In this document: piece by piece, positions 7,124-10,800 of the stretch
Layout: each line of letters opens with the position of its first letter
Position numbering within the stretch: the first letter of the stretch is position 1
Source of the DNA: Acidimicrobiia bacterium
GTDB lineage: Bacteria > Actinomycetota > Acidimicrobiia > Spongiisociales > ZC4RG35
Assembly (NCBI GenBank): GCA_029865445.1
Contig: JAOUGY010000111.1
Location: forward strand, 1-10,800
Direction of reading: 5' to 3'
Length of the DNA stretch: 10,800 nucleotides
The notes under the pieces: generated by a model
Told to the model about the DNA's origin: nothing
What the model saw: only the letters and a program-made list of their open reading frames with translations
Databases searched by the model: none
Program-made: the position numbers and the translations under genes

Positions 7124-8205
7124 CGCATATCCATGTGGTGGGCGCGCGCCCGAACTTCATGAAGGCCGCACCGGTAATCAAAGCACTCGTCGAACTCGGA
7201 GAGGTCCCGACATTGATCCACACGGGTCAACACTATGACGCGCTGATGTCCGACGTCTTTTTTCGAGATCTGGGAATCCCTGCTCCCGACGTTCATCTCG
7301 GAGTCGGTTCTGGTAGCCATGCGCAGCAAACTGCGGCACTCTTGACAGAGTTGGAACGGGTCTTCCGGGAGCACCAACCCGAGGGCGTCGTCGTTTATGG
7401 CGACGTGAACTCAACCCTTGCGGCTGCCCTTGCTTCGTCGAAGTTGGGGATCCCGACGGCTCATGTGGAAGCAGGCCTTCGAAGCTTTGACCGTTCGATG
7501 CCGGAAGAGATCAACCGAGTAGTCACAGACGCTCTCGCCGACTTGCATCTCGTGACCAGCCCCGAGGCCCTGGCGTTACTGTCCCGGGAGGGGATCTCGG
7601 CCGACAGGATGCACTTCGTGGGTAACACGATGATCGACTCGCTCATCGCCAATCGACATCTATTCGACGACGGGGTTGCGACAGCACTCGGCATCTCGGA
7701 ACCATATGGCGTGATCACGCTCCATCGACCAGGCAACGTCGATGACCGTCGCGCGCTTCGTACGATTGTGAGTGCGCTGGCGGAGGTCTCGCGGTTCGTC
7801 CCGCTGGTATTCCCCGTGCACCCTCGCGGGAAGGCCGGTTTGGAGGCTGTTGGACTCGAGTCTTCGGAGCGCCTGCGTCTCGTCGAGCCGCTCGGCTATA
7901 TCGATTTCATGTCACTCGTGTCTGGAGCGGCGCTTGTCATCACCGATTCGGGAGGCATCCAGGAAGAGACGACTGTGTTGGGTATTCCATGTTTGACGAT
8001 GCGTCCGAATACCGAACGGCCGATAACGATCACTCAGGGCACCAATCGCTTGGTGAGGCCGGATGAACTCGGGGGAGCGGTCGAGGCGATACTCAAATCA
8101 CCGCCTGACCTCCGCCCTCCTCCACCTTTGTGGGACGGTCACGCAGGGGGTCGTGCTGCGAGTGTCATCGCCGACTGGCTTCGAGCTCTCCGCGATCAGC
8201 GGTAG
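7120..8205 (+). CDS. wecB: UDP-N-acetylglucosamine 2-epimerase (non-hydrolysing)
   Basis: This cytoplasmic enzyme interconverts UDP-GlcNAc and UDP-ManNAc, supplying ManNAc for surface glycans. The 361-residue length is typical. Motifs follow the family order: GARPNFMKAAPV at 8-19, HTGQHYD at 34-40, GDVNST with the catalytic-type Asp95, HVEAGLRS with Glu117, PEEINR with Glu129/Glu130, VGNTMIDSL at 167-175, TLHRPGNVD with His202 (corresponding to the catalytic His of E. coli WecB), FPVHPRG at 231-237 and DSGGIQEE at 276-283. All key residues appear present, so it should be active in the non-hydrolysing direction; the hydrolysing NeuC/GNE type is less likely from this motif set. ATG at 7120 overlaps the upstream TGA by 4 bp. 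No UDP-ManNAc dehydrogenase (WecC) gene is in the window, so the product may be used as ManNAc itself or oxidised by an enzyme encoded elsewhere. Confidence 0.95.
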   Translation: MTHIHVVGARPNFMKAAPVIKALVELGEVPTLIHTGQHYDALMSDVFFRDLGIPAPDVHLGVGSGSHAQQTAALLTELERVFREHQPEGVVVYGDVNSTLAAALASSKLGIPTAHVEAGLRSFDRSMPEEINRVVTDALADLHLVTSPEALALLSREGISADRMHFVGNTMIDSLIANRHLFDDGVATALGISEPYGVITLHRPGNVDDRRALRTIVSALAEVSRFVPLVFPVHPRGKAGLEAVGLESSERLRLVEPLGYIDFMSLVSGAALVITDSGGIQEETTVLGIPCLTMRPNTERPITITQGTNRLVRPDELGGAVEAILKSPPDLRPPPPLWDGHAGGRAASVIADWLRALRDQR

Positions 8206-8295
8206 TGCCAGACCTGATGCTTGCGAGCCGTACTCCGCGGTGACCGACATCGGCTGGGTTTGACGGCCGAGTTCCCGACGCGCTGCGGGCCGCGG
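8206..8295. other. Convergent intergenic region, no clear terminator
   Basis: The epimerase gene and the CgeB-like gene end towards each other across this 90-bp gap. A short stem CCGC-GATCA-GCGG ends at the epimerase stop (8190-8202) and an 8-bp palindrome GCCGCGGC spans 8289-8296, but neither has a T run and neither is convincing as an intrinsic terminator. Confidence 0.4.
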
Positions 8296-9543
8296 CTACA
8301 GCACTTGACGGATCACTTCATCGACGCGATGGCTCACCGTGTGCCCAGCATGGATCCAGGCCATGGCTTGACGTCCGCGCTCGCCACCGCCGTCGTTGAG
8401 TAGTAGTTCGAGGGTGGTCCGGCATTCATTTGCCGAGCTCACGATGGACACGATCTCGGGAGGGATGAGTTCGCGAATGGCCCGGGCATCTGCAGTGACG
8501 ATTGCTGTCCCCGATGCGAGAAGCTCGAAAACACGTCGGGCGCACATAGTCGGTGAGGTGGTGACGGTGTTTACGTTGAGGAAGACGCGATAGCGTCGGT
8601 ATGCTTCCAACGTCTGCGCGTAGGTGAGGCCTCCCATGATGGCGGATCGGTACCGCGCAGGCCAGGCAAAGCGTTCGTCCTTCGTTCCGGCGAAGCGATC
8701 GAATATATGAAGCCCGAACTCGGTCGCCGGCCCGAGCAGCATCTCCATCTGCTCTCGGCGTTTCGGGTGCTTGGCGACGTAGTATGAGCCAGCAAACGCT
8801 ACCGATCCAGTCCTGACATCGTCGTTCTCAGGTGGGTGATGGATGGTGGGTTGAGCGGCGAACGGGAGTACCGCTACCCGGGAGTGGCTGAGATCGCGCA
8901 CGTAGCGATCGATCATATCGCTGTCTACGGTGAACACGTGATCGAATAGTGATGCCGATGAAATGAACCAGTCGTAGTTGATCGGGTCCTCCTTGTTCCA
9001 GAAGACCGTGGGAATGCCACGGGATCGGCACCAGTCCACCAGCTCTTTCAGAGCGGGGTGTGGTGCGCCGAAACGGGCGATCCGAGTCGACCATGATCCA
9101 TCGATCCCCGAGAATGCCGACTCGACGAACAGGAGATCCGGAACCGACTCCTCGAGCTGATCGAGTCCGTACACTGGAATGTCGATGCACTTCATCTCGG
9201 GACCGAATGCCGCTCGCGAGAACTCGTCGAGCACGGTCGCGACGACCAGATCTCTTTTTGGCGCGGGTATGGGCAGCGTGACGTCCGGGATCGCTCCGAC
9301 TCCAGGTACGTGGATGCTGTTCTCGGACAGAGGTGGCCTGGTCTCCATCTGGACGTTTCGCATGGGTCGGTACCAGCGTCGTTGAGCGCGGGCGAGGCGC
9401 TCACGGAGTAGAGCCCGGTCAGATTCGAGCTTTCGTACGCGATCCGAGAGGGCGGAGTTGCGGTCCGTGAGTCGATCCAGCTGGGCCTGGAGTGCCGACA
9501 GATATTCGCCCGAACGATCCTGGGACGCACCGGCGTCTTGCAT
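8296..9543 (-). CDS. CgeB-like glycosyltransferase with N-terminal coiled coil
   Basis: The 415-residue protein starts with a heptad-rich coiled coil (about 14-54) that ends in RRWYRPM (55-61). A Rossmann-like half follows, with VVATVLDEFSRAAF at 100-113, PDLLFVESA at 135-143, a PTVFWNKEDPINYDWF segment at 178-193 and VFTVDSDMIDRY at 203-214. The C-terminal half carries VAFAGSYY at 248-255 and ARRVFELLASGTAIVT at 335-350. This is the layout of CgeB/DUF3880-type glycosyltransferases, in which the Arg-x-Phe-Glu segment near the end binds the sugar nucleotide. ATG at 9543 is chosen because a TTGGCA/TAGCTT promoter ends 7 bp before it and because the upstream extension would overlap the divergent gene. 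No Shine-Dalgarno sequence is visible. It lies opposite the export operon and probably acts on the same glycan (inference). The acceptor and sugar are unknown. Confidence 0.85.
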   Translation of the reverse strand: MQDAGASQDRSGEYLSALQAQLDRLTDRNSALSDRVRKLESDRALLRERLARAQRRWYRPMRNVQMETRPPLSENSIHVPGVGAIPDVTLPIPAPKRDLVVATVLDEFSRAAFGPEMKCIDIPVYGLDQLEESVPDLLFVESAFSGIDGSWSTRIARFGAPHPALKELVDWCRSRGIPTVFWNKEDPINYDWFISSASLFDHVFTVDSDMIDRYVRDLSHSRVAVLPFAAQPTIHHPPENDDVRTGSVAFAGSYYVAKHPKRREQMEMLLGPATEFGLHIFDRFAGTKDERFAWPARYRSAIMGGLTYAQTLEAYRRYRVFLNVNTVTTSPTMCARRVFELLASGTAIVTADARAIRELIPPEIVSIVSSANECRTTLELLLNDGGGERGRQAMAWIHAGHTVSHRVDEVIRQVL

Positions 9544-9550
9544 GGTCTGC

Positions 9551-9580
9551 AAGCTAGCCAGGCGAGTTCGAGGCTGCCAA
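9551..9580 (-). promoter_or_regulatory. Promoter of the CgeB-like gene (leaderless type)
   Basis: Read on the - strand, TTGGCA (9580-9575) is followed after 18 bp by TAGCTT (9556-9551), and the ATG begins 7 bp later at 9543. TTGGCA matches TTGACA at five of six positions. The short distance places the transcription start at or next to the ATG, which would explain the lack of a ribosome binding site. Confidence 0.5.
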
Positions 9581-9606
9581 TGACAAACGATCAGAAGGTC
9601 TAGCCT
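9580..9606 (+). promoter_or_regulatory. Promoter of the DUF3048 gene (leaderless type)
   Basis: ATGACA (9580-9585, five of six to TTGACA) and TAGCCT (9601-9606) are separated by 15 bp, which is short. The ATG at 9614 follows the -10 box by 7 bp, the same distance as in the divergent gene. The -35 box touches that of the - strand promoter, sharing base 9580. No Shine-Dalgarno sequence lies at a normal distance. Confidence 0.42.
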
Positions 9607-9613
9607 GCGGTTT

Positions 9614-10681
9614 ATGAAAGACATCTGGGGGAAGATCAAGACTTGGATCGAGGCTCGGCCGCTTGAGGTCGGCCTCGGAGGTATCGCGTTGGCTGTGTTC
9701 GGGATCACCTTCGGCGTGGTCGGCCTCGCCTCGAGGGGTGAGCCTTCTGAGTCGCCGGCCACGACAACGACGACGGAGATCGTCGCTGAGACCACCGAGC
9801 CGGCGCAACCCGGCGATCCCGTTACTTCCAGCACCACCGAGCCAGTTGAGTCCGGGGCGGCCCGCATCGCCGTGCGTATCGACAACGCACCCGATGCCCG
9901 GCCTCAGGTCGGCCTAGGGGCTGCGTCGCTCGTCGTCGAGACCCCGCTCGAGGGAGGGATGACGAGATTCACCGCCTATTACCTACCGGGCACCGCTCCG
10001 GTGGTGGTGGGGCCGGTCAGGTCGGTTCGGCCGGTCGACGCCGACCTCACGGCGCCATTCGCCACCACACTGGTGGCCACCGGCGGACAGCCGTTCGTTC
10101 TCCAGGACTTCGCCCCTGCCGGGGTCGCGCTGGCGATGCCGGAGACCGCGCCTGGATTCCAGGCGCTGGAGCGGCCATCCCCCTACAACCTGTTTGTCAA
10201 CCTCGAACAGGTCGAGGCGGTCTATCCACCCACCCCTGTGGACGAGGCCGGACTGCCCGAGGGTGACCTTCCCGGAGGAGCCGACGCGGCCACTGTGGCC
10301 GTACCGTTCGCTACCGAGATCGGTTGGGAATACACGGACGGGGCCTACGTCCGTACGGAGGGTGGCGAGCCCTTCATGGTCCTCCCGGATCTCGAATCCG
10401 AAAGCGCTCAGTACGCGGCCGACACAGTCGTGGTGGTTTTTGCCGCGCAACGTTCCGCCGGATACACGGACGGCAATGGCGTGGACGTTCCGACCTTCGA
10501 TGTCATCGGGCAAGGTCGGTTGCTCGTGTTCGCGGGAGGAAAGGTCGTAGCCGGTTCGTGGGCTCGCTCCGCCCAGGAAGATCCGTACCGGTTCTTCACC
10601 GAGTCGGGTGAGTCGTTCGGGATACCGCCGGGGCGCACTCACATGATGGTGGTTCCCCGAGAACTCGAAGTCGGGTACTGA
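9614..10681 (+). CDS. Membrane-anchored DUF3048 (YerB-like) protein
   Basis: DUF3048 proteins are extracytoplasmic proteins of unsettled function; Bacillus YerB is the namesake. This 355-residue copy has a short basic cytoplasmic N-terminus, one hydrophobic helix (about 20-40) and a Ser/Thr/Pro/Glu-rich stalk (about 42-82) with a run of five Thr at 51-55. The folded part then begins with IAVRIDNAPDARPQVGL at 85-101, VETPLEGGMTRF at 108-119 and VGPVRSVRPVD at 132-142, all hallmarks of the family. The end, with GRTHMMVVPRELEVGY, matches the usual family C-terminus. No cysteine is present anywhere, so it is not a lipoprotein; it should be a type II-oriented membrane protein with the domain outside the cell. 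The start rests on the good position of the helix and on the promoter just upstream. It probably belongs to cell-envelope housekeeping rather than to the glycan pathway. Confidence 0.88.
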   Translation: MKDIWGKIKTWIEARPLEVGLGGIALAVFGITFGVVGLASRGEPSESPATTTTTEIVAETTEPAQPGDPVTSSTTEPVESGAARIAVRIDNAPDARPQVGLGAASLVVETPLEGGMTRFTAYYLPGTAPVVVGPVRSVRPVDADLTAPFATTLVATGGQPFVLQDFAPAGVALAMPETAPGFQALERPSPYNLFVNLEQVEAVYPPTPVDEAGLPEGDLPGGADAATVAVPFATEIGWEYTDGAYVRTEGGEPFMVLPDLESESAQYAADTVVVVFAAQRSAGYTDGNGVDVPTFDVIGQGRLLVFAGGKVVAGSWARSAQEDPYRFFTESGESFGIPPGRTHMMVVPRELEVGY

Positions 10682-10725
10682 CCAAACCTGTTACGACACC
10701 CCTACAGATTCTGCTCTCTCCTGCC

Positions 10726-10729
10726 GAGG
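10726..10729 (+). promoter_or_regulatory. Shine-Dalgarno site (GAGG) of the right-edge gene
   Basis: GAGG lies 8 bp before the ATG at 10738, a normal spacing. It supports this start and sets the gene apart from the leaderless-type starts at 346, 9543 and 9614. Confidence 0.5.
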
Positions 10730-10737
10730 TTCACTTC

Positions 10738-10800
10738 ATGCCCCGCTTCCTGTTCACCCTGCTCGTCCTTGCGCTGATGGTGCCGGCCGTGCCTGCTGCG
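10738..10800 (+). CDS. Start of a secreted or membrane protein (partial, signal peptide only)
   Basis: The first 21 codons run off the right edge. They read MPRFLFTLLVLALMVPAVPA and one more Ala, a typical Sec signal peptide: one basic residue, a hydrophobic core of about twelve residues and an Ala-rich end with likely cleavage motifs (AVPA, PAA). It lies 56 bp after the DUF3048 stop on the same strand, with its own ribosome binding site. Nothing of the mature protein is visible, so no function can be given. Confidence 0.65.
   Translation, partial: MPRFLFTLLVLALMVPAVPAA

Noticed and set aside
9544..9885. N-terminal extension of the CgeB-like protein to 9885
   Set aside because: It would overlap the DUF3048 gene on the opposite strand by over 270 bp, and its sequence mirrors the Thr-rich stalk and membrane helix coding region.
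1..10800. tRNA, rRNA, CRISPR arrays, insertion sequences or attachment sites
   Set aside because: I looked for cloverleaf-like arms, regularly spaced repeats, transposase motifs and terminal inverted repeats and saw none I could defend.

Overview
The window is high-GC, densely coded DNA. The TANNNT-type promoters placed right against start codons, the GTG starts and the Thr-rich membrane-anchored DUF3048 protein suggest an actinobacterium, perhaps of the Acidimicrobiia type. That placement rests on style and family impressions, not on a marker gene.

Layout. At the left edge is the last part of a transketolase (1-327, +). It is followed by a surface-glycan locus on the + strand: an ABC-2 type polysaccharide export permease (346-1173), its ATPase (1170-1901), a 171-bp gap, a 1302-residue multidomain enzyme (2073-5981), a GT-B glycosyltransferase (5978-7123) and a WecB-type UDP-GlcNAc 2-epimerase (7120-8205). 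Three of these junctions are 4-bp start/stop overlaps, so the genes are probably co-expressed. Facing them is a CgeB-like glycosyltransferase with an N-terminal coiled coil (8296-9543, -). It diverges from a membrane-anchored DUF3048 protein (9614-10681, +). The first 21 codons of a secreted protein start at 10738.

How the genes could work together (inference). The epimerase supplies UDP-ManNAc, three glycosyltransferase domains build a glycan, two sulfotransferase domains decorate it from PAPS, and the Wzm/Wzt-like ABC pair exports it. The result would be a sulfated cell-surface or secreted polysaccharide.

The most unusual item is the giant gene. It carries two tandem, apparently complete sulfotransferase domains, a long coiled coil ending in an Arg/Trp-rich motif, a TPR-like helical stretch and a GT4 glycosyltransferase, all in one uninterrupted frame. 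The CgeB-like enzyme repeats the plan of coiled coil, then RRW motif, then GT, which suggests a shared tethering device. Other points of interest are leaderless-type promoters before three genes, including a divergent pair whose -35 boxes touch, and two long perfect palindromes inside the giant gene.
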